The notes under the pieces are model-generated. The model did not search any database and was not told the DNA's origin. It saw only the letters and a list, made by a program, of their open reading frames with translations. A stretch of 64,000 nucleotides of DNA from DATJGF01 sp035495315 (GTDB lineage Bacteria; Verrucomicrobiota; Verrucomicrobiia; Limisphaerales; UBA8199): NCBI GenBank assembly GCA_035495315.1, contig DATJGF010000177.1, positions 1 through 64,000 of the forward strand. Reading direction: 5' to 3'. Position 1 is the stretch's first letter, and each line of letters opens with the position of its first letter. The position numbers and the translations under genes are program-made. Shown here in pieces: positions 1 to 8,303 of this stretch.

Positions 1-71
1 CCATAACCGCTTGCGCAACCGGTGAGCGCCAGCATGAGGACGGTGCCGCTCAAAAGGAAAAACGTTTTCAT
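1..71 (-). CDS. N-terminal start of a lipoprotein (partial)
   Basis: Only the first 23 codons are in the window; the gene runs off the left edge. The protein begins MKTFFLLSGTVLMLALTGCA, a lysine followed by a hydrophobic stretch and an LTGC lipobox with the lipidated Cys at residue 19. This is a clear type II signal peptide, so the mature protein should be membrane-anchored in the periplasm or outer membrane. It lies downstream of the LamG gene on the same strand, about 250 bases away and beyond a strong hairpin, so it is probably its own transcription unit. The function cannot be judged from the fragment. Confidence 0.7.
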   Translation of the reverse strand, partial: MKTFFLLSGTVLMLALTGCASGY

Positions 72-280
72 AAACAGATTCTCTAAGAAAAAAGTGCCGT
101 CGCTTTGGCCATGGCTCTATGGGGTCAAACCAGACCTTCGAATGCGCGGATTGTGGAGTGCGGATTGGGAATTCTAACAACGCACCTGTGTCGCGTGCAT
201 TGAGTGTGGTGGGACCGTGCATATCGTGGCAGCACCCCCGAACGCCGGATTCCGGGGCGAGAGGATGACTTGCTGCGGCA

Positions 281-302
281 GCGCCCCAATCGCTTGGGGC
301 GC
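281..302 (-). terminator. GC-rich hairpin after the LamG gene, terminator-like
   Basis: A perfect 9-bp stem, GCGCCCCAA / TTGGGGCGC, closes a TCGC loop; GGCA and TGCC extend it on both sides with a one-base bulge. It sits about 20 bases downstream of the stop of the minus-strand LamG gene. No T-run follows, so it may be a factor-dependent terminator or an mRNA 3' stabiliser rather than a classic intrinsic terminator. The rest of 72-321 holds no gene; around 140-180 it has a short GCGGATTGTGGAGTGCGGAT stretch resembling the low-complexity repeat at the end of nuoM. Confidence 0.45.
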
Positions 303-321
303 CTGCCAAATAAGAACCTGG

Positions 322-2643
322 TTACGGCATCTGCCAACGCACCCGGTAAAAGACATTAGCTGTTCCCGACGGGATCGTGTAAGGCGAGGAGGCGTTTGGT
401 ACGTCGGAATAGGTTCCGGTGGCCTGAGGAGCGGATTGTAGTGTGCCGAAGGGCCAGCTTAGCACTGGGCCTTGTGCCGATTGAGAGAGGGTAAGCGCAA
501 ATGTGCCGGAATAATGGGCGCGAACCTGGGAAGGGGAGAGTGCGTAGTTGTAGAAAGCCACATCGTCAATCGCCCCTGAGAAACCGAGAAATGCGCCGTC
601 GGTTCGTTGTCCCAGGACTTCAGCGCCGCTGGAGACACCGGGATCACCATTGATACCGTTGGGCATGAAACCTGACCCCGCAACGGTACTGTGTGCGCTG
701 CCGGCGACGCCATTGACATACAGTTGGATACTCGTGCCGTCGTCGGTGAGAACCAAATGGTACCAGCTGTTGGTGAGTAGTGGAATATGGCCAAAATCGC
801 TGATAAAATCGCCGGGGCCTCCAGAGCCGTTGAACACCGCCAGGGTCCAGGCGCCGTTGCCGCCATTGGGGTGCTGGTAGATAGCCCAGCCGTAAACAGC
901 GGTGCTGAAATTGAAGTTGTAGACCGATGAAAGCACTGTTCGGAAATTGCCGTTCACATCATTGATGTCAGGCCTGACCCAAGCCTCGACGCTCCAAGGG
1001 CCATGCGGATTGAGTTCCAAGGCATACGGAATGCGAATGACACCGCCCGAGCCAAAGCCCGCTGTGTTAGTGTCAGATAAATCAATTGCGGTATCGGTTT
1101 CATGTGGAATTCCCGTAGGGACTCCGTAGGTGATATCTCCGCGCGAGTTGTCATAGGTTCCGTCGAAACTCCCGACCGCGTCGACTGCGCCGGCGCTGCC
1201 ACTGGTCTCGTCAAGTCGCCAATAGGCCACCGGGTCATCAGCGGTGACCACTTTGGCGTAACCCTTGATCGGAACTGTGACCGCGCGGGTTTGAACTGTC
1301 AGCGTGGCGTTGGCGCTATCTACTGAGGTGAATGGATTGACAAGATGAGCGTGATAATCGGCGCCATCGGCGGCCTGAACATTGTTCAGCCACAACGTTT
1401 CATTGGTAGCGCCTTGTATAGGCGAGGCCCCTTTGAACCATTGATATGTCAAGGGCAGTGCGCTGGCGGCAACGACGCGGAAGGCTGCCTTGCTGCCTGT
1501 ATTTCGAGTTATCGAGAAGGGATCATATTGGACGTCGACGTTGGTTAACACGGTGAGGGTTACGACGTCACTGTTGGTCGCGCCGACACTGTTGGTAACG
1601 GTGACACTGAACATTGCGCCATCGTCAGCCGGAAACGAGGCGAGGAACGAGTATTTGCTGGTGGTGGCTCCGGCAATAGCCGTAGTGCCTCGCCTCCATT
1701 GATAGAACAGGGGAGGGGTCCCGTTGGCCAGGGTGCTGAAGGTCACCTCGGTGCCTGAGTAATTTGTGACGGAGGATGGCGGCTGGAGAAAGCCCGGCGG
1801 TACTGGCAGTGCCCTGAACGAATTAGTTCCCACCCGATAATGATTCATGATTTGGGCGGCGGTCAACGCATTCGTATAAAAGGCGACTTCATCGACACCG
1901 CCGGCAAACGCACCATGGCCGGTCTGGGGGCCGGAACCGATGCTGCCATCGTAAGCGGCAACGGGATCGACAGCGTAATAGGTGATTGGAGCCGAGTTCT
2001 GGGCCATGCCGTTGACATAAAACGTCGCAGCGGTGCCGTCCCACGTGACGGCCAGGTGATACCACTGCAGCAGGATAACTTTGGCCAGACTATTAAAGCC
2101 ATAGACTGAGCCGCCACGAATGAAGAGGGCCCAACTGCTATTAGGGCCTTGAGTCTGATAGAAATTCCAGCCCGAGCCGTTCGCAGCGTAGGCCCCGCTG
2201 TAAGCCCCTGACATCGCCAGAGGCGAGGTGTAATCGGCGAGCGAGTCGCTGGTCGCCTGCACCCAGCATTCGGCTGAAAAAGGCGCACCGGTCTTGCCAT
2301 CGGCGGTCGTCGGGGACAGCAGGATGTTGTAAGGAATGATGACGTGAGCAAAATTGGCTCCGCCGTTGAAGAATACGGAATTCGTATCGATTCCGGGTTG
2401 CACCAATTGGGGGTAAGTGCCCGTGCTGTTTTGTACATAGGTGCCGTCAAAGTGATTGAGTGAAGAGTCGGCAGCCACACTGCCCGAGGTTTCTTCCAGT
2501 CGATAATAGGAGACAGGGTTGTCACCCAGAATAGTGGCCGGGTAATCTGATGCGACTACGGCGCTTGCTGCGATCAACAAAACTGCTGCCGAACAATAGA
2601 GGGGCAAAAGCTCTCCGGCTTGGAATGTTGTTAGGTTTTTCAT
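322..2643 (-). CDS. Exported LamG-Ig-Ig-LamG domain protein
   Basis: A 773-residue secreted protein. A hydrophobic signal segment (about residues 15-32, ending AVVAS) is followed by a concanavalin A-like LamG domain (about 35-270, opening with DNPVSYYRLEETSG), two immunoglobulin-like domains (about 280-365 and 370-455, each with a YQW core), and a second LamG domain (about 465-700, opening DDPVAYWRLDETSG). A short C-terminal beta domain ends in FYRVRW. The two LamG domains are clear paralogues within one chain. Such proteins in Verrucomicrobiota are thought to bind carbohydrate or act at the cell surface; no catalytic residues are recognisable. It starts at the ATG at 2643, directly before the signal peptide. 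Confidence 0.8.
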   Translation of the reverse strand: MKNLTTFQAGELLPLYCSAAVLLIAASAVVASDYPATILGDNPVSYYRLEETSGSVAADSSLNHFDGTYVQNSTGTYPQLVQPGIDTNSVFFNGGANFAHVIIPYNILLSPTTADGKTGAPFSAECWVQATSDSLADYTSPLAMSGAYSGAYAANGSGWNFYQTQGPNSSWALFIRGGSVYGFNSLAKVILLQWYHLAVTWDGTAATFYVNGMAQNSAPITYYAVDPVAAYDGSIGSGPQTGHGAFAGGVDEVAFYTNALTAAQIMNHYRVGTNSFRALPVPPGFLQPPSSVTNYSGTEVTFSTLANGTPPLFYQWRRGTTAIAGATTSKYSFLASFPADDGAMFSVTVTNSVGATNSDVVTLTVLTNVDVQYDPFSITRNTGSKAAFRVVAASALPLTYQWFKGASPIQGATNETLWLNNVQAADGADYHAHLVNPFTSVDSANATLTVQTRAVTVPIKGYAKVVTADDPVAYWRLDETSGSAGAVDAVGSFDGTYDNSRGDITYGVPTGIPHETDTAIDLSDTNTAGFGSGGVIRIPYALELNPHGPWSVEAWVRPDINDVNGNFRTVLSSVYNFNFSTAVYGWAIYQHPNGGNGAWTLAVFNGSGGPGDFISDFGHIPLLTNSWYHLVLTDDGTSIQLYVNGVAGSAHSTVAGSGFMPNGINGDPGVSSGAEVLGQRTDGAFLGFSGAIDDVAFYNYALSPSQVRAHYSGTFALTLSQSAQGPVLSWPFGTLQSAPQATGTYSDVPNASSPYTIPSGTANVFYRVRWQMP

Positions 2644-2801
2644 AGGATTTCATGAAAGGTGACGTTTTCGCGCAACGTGAGCAGTATTAAGATAGGCGCG
2701 TACAACTCTCCATTGCAGCGGCGCAATGTTATTGCACCGGCAGGATACGTCAAAACAATTCGTTTGACTTGACGAATGCCAAAGCCGCGGACTCCATCAG
2801 G

Positions 2802-3599
2802 CTATGGTTTGCGGAAGTTTGTTGACTCCTCGACGTTACGAAAATGCATCGTGCTAAAAACCTTTCGTCCTCCCAGTTCGAGTGTTTGTTTGGTATCAAC
2901 CCATACGCCGTCGGGTAATCGCGCACGTTCGATGGCCAGATCAAATTGTTTGATCGAGCCGACCATGCCAAACCATCCTAACGAGAGTTCAGCAGTCAAA
3001 CCAAGTTTGAGTTGGGCAATTTCCCATTCCTGCTCGTCTACCCACAAAGTGCCGGCCAGGCGCGCCAGGACTTTGTCGCCGACCGTCTTTTCGCGACCGT
3101 TGTTCGGCTTGGGGTGAAAAGATAAAATCAACACCGGACGATCGTGAAGGGTTTCTTGGCCTTCAACCTGGAAAACGAAACGGCTAATCAGCTGCTCGTC
3201 GAGTCCCTCCTTGTTGGTCGCGCCGATCTGCGCCGGTTGACGCTCGGCTAGTTTCTTCCTGAACTCTTGCTCCTTTTTGTCCTGTTCCCGGGTTTCTTTT
3301 TCGGTGAGGTCGCGGTTTTGGATTTTGATGAGGCGAGAAAATGGAACCCCAAGGATTGGCACAACCTGGTAGGTTTTGTCCGTAGTCTTGATTGGCTTTC
3401 CGGAGGCGTCCAACTCCTCTTCGATCGAATGCTTTTGATATGAGTATTTGTCACTGTCACCTGTGAGCGCTGTTTCCTGGCTGCGGTGGAGGACATTCTT
3501 CATGACCGTATCTGCGTCAGGAAGCGCAGCGATAGCTGAGTGCGAAACCAGGGCGACGAAAACCGATGAACAAACGCTGCGAGCCTGGTTGCCAATCAT
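2802..3599 (-). CDS. Exported LolA-like hypothetical protein
   Basis: A 265-residue protein with a signal peptide (hydrophobic stretch to about residue 24, SAIAA). The body is predicted beta-rich with a highly charged insert (about residues 95-125, rich in K and E), then strands such as RFVFQVEGQ, RPVLILSFHP, GTLWVDEQEWEI and PDGVWVDTKQTLEL. This succession resembles the half-barrel of outer-membrane lipoprotein-sorting (LolA/LolB-like) proteins, where the phrase 'WVD' is frequent. It lies 83 bases downstream of the prepilin-like gene on the same strand. The family assignment is by shape and phrase only; a plain 'exported protein of unknown function' is the safe reading. Confidence 0.65.
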   Translation of the reverse strand: MIGNQARSVCSSVFVALVSHSAIAALPDADTVMKNVLHRSQETALTGDSDKYSYQKHSIEEELDASGKPIKTTDKTYQVVPILGVPFSRLIKIQNRDLTEKETREQDKKEQEFRKKLAERQPAQIGATNKEGLDEQLISRFVFQVEGQETLHDRPVLILSFHPKPNNGREKTVGDKVLARLAGTLWVDEQEWEIAQLKLGLTAELSLGWFGMVGSIKQFDLAIERARLPDGVWVDTKQTLELGGRKVFSTMHFRNVEESTNFRKP

Positions 3600-3682
3600 G
3601 CTGTGGAAGTTAGCACACCGGAGGTGCGACGCGAATGCCAGAGCCAGCAGGTGCGCGGACCATCAGCCGACGCCGGGGATTA

Positions 3683-4516
3683 CTAATTCCGGCTGGAAGT
3701 GCGTTCGGCCAGCCAGATCATGTCCGCGTTATTGGGTGAGGCGACATTAAGCTGCAAATTGTTGTTGTAACGAGGCGCGGGTTTCGTGCGGTCGTCGACC
3801 CATTTACGGATTTCGGCATGGCCGTCGGCAAATGAAATTCCGCCGGCGCCATTATGAAAGCTTGCCGGGAAATCAATGATGCGGGCGCTTCCCGGGTTCT
3901 CGACCATCATATTGGCAAAACCGCCTGCATTAATTCCGTCCGGATGTTCATCGAGTAGAACAAAGCATTTCGAGGGGCCGGGATTGACGATATCGCTCGT
4001 TTTGTAATAGACGCGGTATTTCTTCGAGCTGACGTTTGCCTGAAAACCGCCTGGATCCAGCCAATCGCCGGGCCCAAAGGCCTGGCTCATGCTAAGGCTT
4101 CGTACCCGTGGATAGCTGACGCCGCCGATGAGGACTCTGCTTTGATCAGCGGGGCATTTGTAAACACCAACCGCGGTTAAGACACTGGCGAATTTCGAGC
4201 GGGCGGGATCCCGGAAGGCGCCGCTATTGGTGTTGTCCGGGTTGCCGGGGTTAAAATCCAGCCAGCCGTCGATCCAAGCGGTCGGCTCTAGCGGCCGAGT
4301 ATAGCCTGAGGTCGGCAGTCTTTCCTTATTGTCGAGCGCATACAAATGCCAGGCGACCTGAAGTTGCTTGAGATTGCTAAGGCACTGAATTCCTTGCGCC
4401 TTGAGTTTGGCCTTAGTAAGGGCAGGCAGCAGCATGCCGGCAAGAATAGCGATGATGGCAATAACCACCAGAAGCTCGATTAGGGTGAACGCTACAACGC
4501 GCTTCGGGTTCTTCAT
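3683..4516 (-). CDS. Prepilin-type N-terminal methylation domain protein (H-x9-DG type)
   Basis: 277 residues. The N-terminus carries a type IV pilin/pseudopilin signal: a short basic leader, then FTLIELLVVIAIIAILAGML, where processing would leave Phe as the first mature residue and Glu at position 5. A long amphipathic helix follows (TKAKLKAQGIQCLSNLKQLQ). Near the C-terminus, at about residues 225-240, the sequence HNGAGGISFADG fits the H-x9-DG motif of the DUF1559-type major-pseudopilin-like proteins that are greatly expanded in Planctomycetes and Verrucomicrobiota. Mature protein should sit in the inner membrane or in a type II secretion-like filament. It is divergently placed to nuoB, with about 270 bases between. 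Confidence 0.9.
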   Translation of the reverse strand: MKNPKRVVAFTLIELLVVIAIIAILAGMLLPALTKAKLKAQGIQCLSNLKQLQVAWHLYALDNKERLPTSGYTRPLEPTAWIDGWLDFNPGNPDNTNSGAFRDPARSKFASVLTAVGVYKCPADQSRVLIGGVSYPRVRSLSMSQAFGPGDWLDPGGFQANVSSKKYRVYYKTSDIVNPGPSKCFVLLDEHPDGINAGGFANMMVENPGSARIIDFPASFHNGAGGISFADGHAEIRKWVDDRTKPAPRYNNNLQLNVASPNNADMIWLAERTSSRN

Positions 4517-4790
4517 AAACTGCCTTTGATGAGGCTCTGGAATCGCCTGGCTGCCTGCCAGTTGTCAAGAACGGCTCTTTTTTGTTCTCGGGTGCCTTTG
4601 AAATTAGAACTCGTATGGGTGCGGCTGTCAAGCGGCAAACTGGGCATCTCCCTGTTCTCTGCTCGGTAAGCCGCTGACCAGCTATTTATCCGACCATTTG
4701 GGCAAAATCACGTCCCAAAATCCGCTTGCCTCGGTTTTATCGGCCGATTAGGTTTCAGGCGCGAAGCAGAACCCGCCTCGCGAAACCCTG

Positions 4791-5300
4791 ATGCAAACAC
4801 ACACGGAAATCGGCTATAATTCCAAAGTGGAGGGTGATGTTGTCGTCACCCGTCTGGAGGCTGCGATCAACTGGTTTCGCAAGAACTCACTTTGGCCTAT
4901 GCCGATGGGTTTGGCGTGCTGCGCGATTGAATTGATGGCTACCGGGGCAAGCCGGTTCGATATCTCGCGGTTCGGTGCCGAGGTGATGCGTTTTTCGCCC
5001 CGGCAATCCGACGTAATGATCGTCGCCGGCACCGTGACCTATAAGATGGCACTGGCGGTTAAACGCATCTATGAACAGATGGCGGAACCAAAGTGGGTCA
5101 TCGCTATGGGTGCTTGCGCCTCCACGGGGGGCATGTATCGCAGTTATGCAGTTTTGCAAGGTGTGGACCGAATCCTGCCGGTCGATATCTACGTTGCCGG
5201 CTGCCCGCCCCGGCCGGAAGCCTTGCTGGACGCACTCATCAAACTCCAAAACAAAGTCGCCAAAGAGCCGGTCCTCTCCACACTCAAGAAGGTCGCATGA
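4791..5300 (+). CDS. nuoB: NADH-quinone oxidoreductase subunit B
   Basis: 169 residues, the usual length. This peripheral-arm subunit carries cluster N2, the last iron-sulfur centre before quinone in complex I. The four ligands are visible: adjacent Cys43-Cys44 in LACCAIELMATG, Cys109 in MGACAS and Cys138 in AGCPPRPE. It is the first gene of the nuo series here; the preceding 270 bases contain no nuoA. A weak promoter-like pair (TTGCCT at 4726, TAGGTT at 4749, 17-base spacing) lies just upstream. There is no good ribosome binding site before the ATG, but this start gives a normal N-terminus. Its stop overlaps the nuoC start (ATGA). Confidence 0.96.
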   Translation: MQTHTEIGYNSKVEGDVVVTRLEAAINWFRKNSLWPMPMGLACCAIELMATGASRFDISRFGAEVMRFSPRQSDVMIVAGTVTYKMALAVKRIYEQMAEPKWVIAMGACASTGGMYRSYAVLQGVDRILPVDIYVAGCPPRPEALLDALIKLQNKVAKEPVLSTLKKVA

Positions 5301-6058
5301 GTGGGGCTCCCAATCCTGCGCCGACCAATCCTCCGCCGCCCCAAATCGAAACTGCGGCAGGACAACCGTCGACCGTGACGGCTCTCGGCCTGGCCCAAAA
5401 ACTGAAGGCGCGATTTGAGGGGTTGATCTCCGAACCTACGGAATTTCGCGCAGAAATTACGCTCCGACTTTCGGATATTCAGAGAATTGCCGAAATCTGC
5501 AGCTATGCGAAAACCGAGCTCGGGTTCGATTACCTCGTCGACATCACCAGCCTGGATAATTACGGAGAAGACCCGCGCTTCACGTTAGTTTACCACCTTT
5601 ACGGGTACGGCCACTTGAAATACCTGCGCCTCAAAGGAAACGTGAGCGAAGAGGCAGCAGAGGTTCCCACCCTGACCGGAGTATGGCGTACAGCTGACTG
5701 GCACGAGCGCGAGATTTACGACATGATGGGCATTCGATTCAAGGGACATCCCGATCTGCGCCGCATCATTATGTGGGAAGGCTATCCTTATTTTCCATTG
5801 CGAAAGGATTTTCCCTTATCCGGTCGGCCCAGCGAGATGCCCGAGGTCGCCTTCACGCAACCCGCTCCACTGGCCGGTGGGCCCTTTGTAACCATTGCCG
5901 GTGGGAAAGACACAGTTTCGCGTGAACCCAGGGTCCGAATCCCGGATACGGATGCGGTTGAAATGAATGCCCGGCTGGAACGGCGCCGGGATATCAAGGG
6001 CGCGCACGGCGAAGCGCGTGGGCCAGGTCCGATACAGCCTAAGAAGGAGCGTGGCTGA
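5297..6058 (+). CDS. nuoC: NADH-quinone oxidoreductase subunit C
   Basis: 253 residues, the 30-kDa subunit of the complex I peripheral arm. The ATG at 5297 overlaps the nuoB stop in an ATGA arrangement; a longer in-frame reading back to 5093 would lie inside nuoB and is rejected. After a proline-rich N-terminal stretch, the core includes LGFDYLVDITSLD, WHEREIYDMMGIRFKGHPDL and the family signature EGYPYFPLRKDFPL. The tail (after residue about 215) is basic and charged and is probably disordered. nuoD starts three bases after its stop, so the first three genes should be translated together. Confidence 0.95.
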   Translation: MSGAPNPAPTNPPPPQIETAAGQPSTVTALGLAQKLKARFEGLISEPTEFRAEITLRLSDIQRIAEICSYAKTELGFDYLVDITSLDNYGEDPRFTLVYHLYGYGHLKYLRLKGNVSEEAAEVPTLTGVWRTADWHEREIYDMMGIRFKGHPDLRRIIMWEGYPYFPLRKDFPLSGRPSEMPEVAFTQPAPLAGGPFVTIAGGKDTVSREPRVRIPDTDAVEMNARLERRRDIKGAHGEARGPGPIQPKKERG

Positions 6059-6061
6059 ACG

Positions 6062-7345
6062 ATGGCGGAGTTACGCGAAATTCAGATTCCGGATGCTGGT
6101 GCTCGTGCTACCGAGGCTGTCCAAGCGCTACCAGACCAGGTTGGGGTGAGGACAGAAGAAGTCGCGGATCTGCCGAGCGAAAAGATGGTGCTCAACATGG
6201 GACCGTCACATCCCGCAACGCATGGCGTGTTGCGGATCGTGCTCGAACTCGACGGCGAGATAATCACCAAAGCGACACCGGATATCGGGTATTTGCACCG
6301 CGGCGATGAGAAGATCGCCGAGAACATGACCTACACCCAGTTTATCCCCTATACCGATCGATTGGATTATCTGGCGCCGCTGTCCAACAATGTCGCCTAT
6401 GTGCTGGCGGTTGAGAAATTGATGGGCATCGACAAGCAGCTGCCTCCCCGCTGCCAATTTATCCGCGTGATTTGTTGCGAGCTGGCGCGTGTTTCCTCGC
6501 ACTTGTTGGGCTTGGGTTCGTACGCAATGGACGTCGGGGCGATGACCGTCTTTCTCCACACGTTCACCGAGCGGGAGAAGATCTATAATCTTTGCGAGTC
6601 GCTGACGGGCGCGCGATTTACAACGAGCTACACACGTATCGGTGGCTTGGCGCGCGACTTACCTCCCGGCTGGGCCGAACAATGCCGAAAATTTTGCCAC
6701 GAAGTCGTCGTTAATATCGATGAAACCGAGACGCTGCTCAGTCGAAATCGGATTTTCGTCGATCGCACTCAAGGCGTGGGAGTCATCTCCAGGCAAGACG
6801 CGATCGATTACGGCCTGAGCGGGCCGAACCTGCGCGGCAGCGGCATCGAACATGACTTACGCAAGACGCAACCCTACTTGATCTATAATCAGCTGAAATT
6901 CGAGGTGCCGGTCGGTTCGGCAGGGGACTGTTACGATCGTTACCTCGTGCGCATCGAGGAGATGCGACAAAGTGTAAGGATCATTCATCAATGTCTGGAC
7001 CAACTGCCCGGCGGTCCGGTTAATGTCCCCGATGGAAAAATTGTGTTGCCTCCCAAAGATCGAGTACTGACGCGCATGGAGGAGCTAATTCATCATTTCA
7101 TCAACGTCACCCAGGGGGTTAATGCGCCTCCGGGAGAGATTTACTTCGGTCATGAAAATCCGAAGGGCGAACTGGGCTTTTATATCAATAGCAAGGGCGG
7201 CGGAACTCCGTACCGGTTAAAGATTCGCTCACCTTCGTTTGTGAATCTTAGCATTTTGCCTCAACTGCTGCCGGGCCACATGGTGAGCGATGTTGTCGCG
7301 GTGCTCGGCTCGTTCGATTTCGTTATGGGGGAATGCGATCGATGA
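6062..7345 (+). CDS. nuoD: NADH-quinone oxidoreductase subunit D
   Basis: 427 residues, the 49-kDa subunit that with NuoB forms the quinone site. Diagnostic phrases are LNMGPSHPATHGVLR (about residues 42-56), YLHRGDEKIAENMTY, RIGGLARDLPPGW and the C-terminal LGSFDFVMGECDR, the usual end of the family. AAGGAG lies 12 bases before the ATG. About 40 N-terminal residues precede the conserved core, a little longer than in E. coli-type standalone NuoD. The stop codon overlaps the nuoE start. NuoC and NuoD are separate here, unlike the fused NuoCD of enterobacteria. Confidence 0.96.
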   Translation: MAELREIQIPDAGARATEAVQALPDQVGVRTEEVADLPSEKMVLNMGPSHPATHGVLRIVLELDGEIITKATPDIGYLHRGDEKIAENMTYTQFIPYTDRLDYLAPLSNNVAYVLAVEKLMGIDKQLPPRCQFIRVICCELARVSSHLLGLGSYAMDVGAMTVFLHTFTEREKIYNLCESLTGARFTTSYTRIGGLARDLPPGWAEQCRKFCHEVVVNIDETETLLSRNRIFVDRTQGVGVISRQDAIDYGLSGPNLRGSGIEHDLRKTQPYLIYNQLKFEVPVGSAGDCYDRYLVRIEEMRQSVRIIHQCLDQLPGGPVNVPDGKIVLPPKDRVLTRMEELIHHFINVTQGVNAPPGEIYFGHENPKGELGFYINSKGGGTPYRLKIRSPSFVNLSILPQLLPGHMVSDVVAVLGSFDFVMGECDR

Positions 7346-7875
7346 ACCTTTCCAACGCACAACCTGTCCCCAATCAACTGCTCGACCAGCCGGACTTCGC
7401 TGTATCGGCCTCAATGCTGAGTGAGATAGACGAACTGATCACGCATTACCCAAAGAAACGCAGTGCGTCGTTGATGTTGCTGCACGCCATCCAAGAACAT
7501 TTTGGCTACATCTCGAGACAGGCGGTTGAGTGGATCGCCTCCAAGTTAGAACTGCAGCCGATTAATGTCTATGAGCTGGTGAGCTTCTATCCCATGTTTC
7601 ACCAGAAACGTGTCGGCAAGTACCATCTGAGGGTCTGCCGAACTCTGAGCTGTGCGTTGGGCGGGGCTTATGAGTTGCACGAGCACTTTTGTTCAAAGCT
7701 CGGCCTGGATGCGCACGCCCACGGGCCGCAGACCACAAAGGACGGCAAGTTTACTGTCGAGTTTGTCGAATGTTTGGCAAGCTGCGGCACGGCGCCAGTG
7801 ATGATGTGCAATGAGGCCTTTCATGAAGGGGTTTCGCCCGCAAAGGCGGACGAAATCATGGGGAGGTGCAAGTGA
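7342..7875 (+). CDS. nuoE: NADH-quinone oxidoreductase subunit E
   Basis: 177 residues, the 24-kDa thioredoxin-like subunit carrying the [2Fe-2S] cluster N1a. Ligands are Cys99 and Cys104 (CRTLSC) and Cys144 and Cys148 (CLASC). The N-terminal helical part contains LMLLHAIQEHFGYIS and VYELVSFYPMF, typical of the family. I choose the ATG at 7342: it overlaps the nuoD stop (ATGA) and is preceded by GGGGGA nine bases upstream; an alternative ATG at 7333 would add three residues. The following 428 bases to nuoF break the otherwise tight operon. Confidence 0.95.
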   Translation: MNLSNAQPVPNQLLDQPDFAVSASMLSEIDELITHYPKKRSASLMLLHAIQEHFGYISRQAVEWIASKLELQPINVYELVSFYPMFHQKRVGKYHLRVCRTLSCALGGAYELHEHFCSKLGLDAHAHGPQTTKDGKFTVEFVECLASCGTAPVMMCNEAFHEGVSPAKADEIMGRCK

Positions 7876-7880
7876 AATTC

Positions 7881-8019
7881 CGAGATCCGAAGTCCGCGGG
7901 CCGAAACCAGGCCGAAATCCGAACTCGGAATCGAAAGCAAGACGGCTCTCAAAACCGGCGGCACCGCAGCGCTACCAGGGATTGCTTTCGGCCTTCGTTC
8001 CTTCGGGCTTCGGATTTCG
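7881..8019. repeat. Imperfect inverted repeat element in the nuoE-nuoF spacer
   Basis: The arm CGAGATCCGAAGTCCG (7881-7896) pairs with CGGGCTTCGGATTTCG (8004-8019) with two mismatches, and related CCGAAATCCGAA and CGGCCTTCG stretches lie between. The same vocabulary (CCGAAGTCCGAA, TTCGGATTTCG) recurs in the nuoG-nuoH spacer, so this is a dispersed non-coding repeat family. It begins six bases after the nuoE stop. There is no coding capacity I would accept, and no transposase relics are visible. Confidence 0.7.
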
Positions 8020-8024
8020 TAAGG

Positions 8025-8098
8025 TGGCTGCCCGACATGGATTTGAACCATGACAAACAGATCCAGAGTCTGCTGTGCTACCGTTACACCATCGGGCA
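8025..8098 (-). tRNA. tRNA-Gln, anticodon CUG
   Basis: A complete 74-nt cloverleaf on the strand opposite to nuo. On that strand, acceptor arm TGCCCGA pairs with TCGGGCA, D-stem GTGT with GCAC around the loop AACGGTA, anticodon stem GCAGA with TCTGT around CTCTGGA (anticodon CTG, T33 present), a four-base variable loop, and T-stem CATGG with CCATG around TTCAAAT. The weak U1-A72 pair and G73 discriminator are glutamine identity elements in bacteria, and the 3' CCA is encoded. It reads CAG codons. It sits between nuoE and nuoF, so nuo read-through transcripts contain its antisense. Confidence 0.95.
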
Positions 8099-8111
8099 AA
8101 CGAGCGTCCCT

Positions 8112-8139
8112 AAGGTAAAATCTTCGCCGTTGGAGTCAA
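8112..8139 (-). promoter_or_regulatory. Putative promoter of the tRNA-Gln gene
   Basis: On the minus strand, TTGACT (8139-8134) and TACCTT (8117-8112) are separated by 16 bases. Transcription would start near 8105, about six bases before the mature tRNA 5' end, which is the usual arrangement for a single tRNA. The -35 box matches the sigma-70 consensus at five of six positions, the -10 box at three of six. This is a sequence match only. Confidence 0.5.
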
Positions 8140-8164
8140 GGACGCATCCTTGTGGCCGCCGACA

Positions 8165-8259
8165 TGATCAGCCCCTAGGTGGGGCAACTGATCATCCGCA
8201 AGCATCCTTTGCTCGTAACGCAGAGCTTTACTCTGCTGTACCGCAGACTTTCAGTCTGC
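8165..8259. repeat. Three small hairpins upstream of nuoF
   Basis: Successive inverted repeats: TGATCAGCCCC / GGGG-CAA-CTGATCA (8165-8194), GCAGAG / CTCTGC (8220-8236) and GCAGACT / AGTCTGC (8243-8259). The last two form a tandem pair separated by six bases. They could be transcript-processing or stabilising structures ahead of nuoF, or a further dispersed repeat. No gene is visible in 8100-8303. Confidence 0.6.
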
Positions 8260-8303
8260 ATCAGTGGGTCAGCTCTTCAAATGTAACGTTCTAACGAGCA
8301 ACC

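Noticed and set aside
5093..5296. N-terminal extension of NuoC reading back into nuoB
   Set aside because: The extended residues are an out-of-frame reading of nuoB; the ATGA overlap at 5297 gives the normal NuoC start.
7811..8300. Small open frames over the nuoE-nuoF spacer
   Set aside because: They overlap the repeat and the tRNA-Gln gene and show no protein-like composition.
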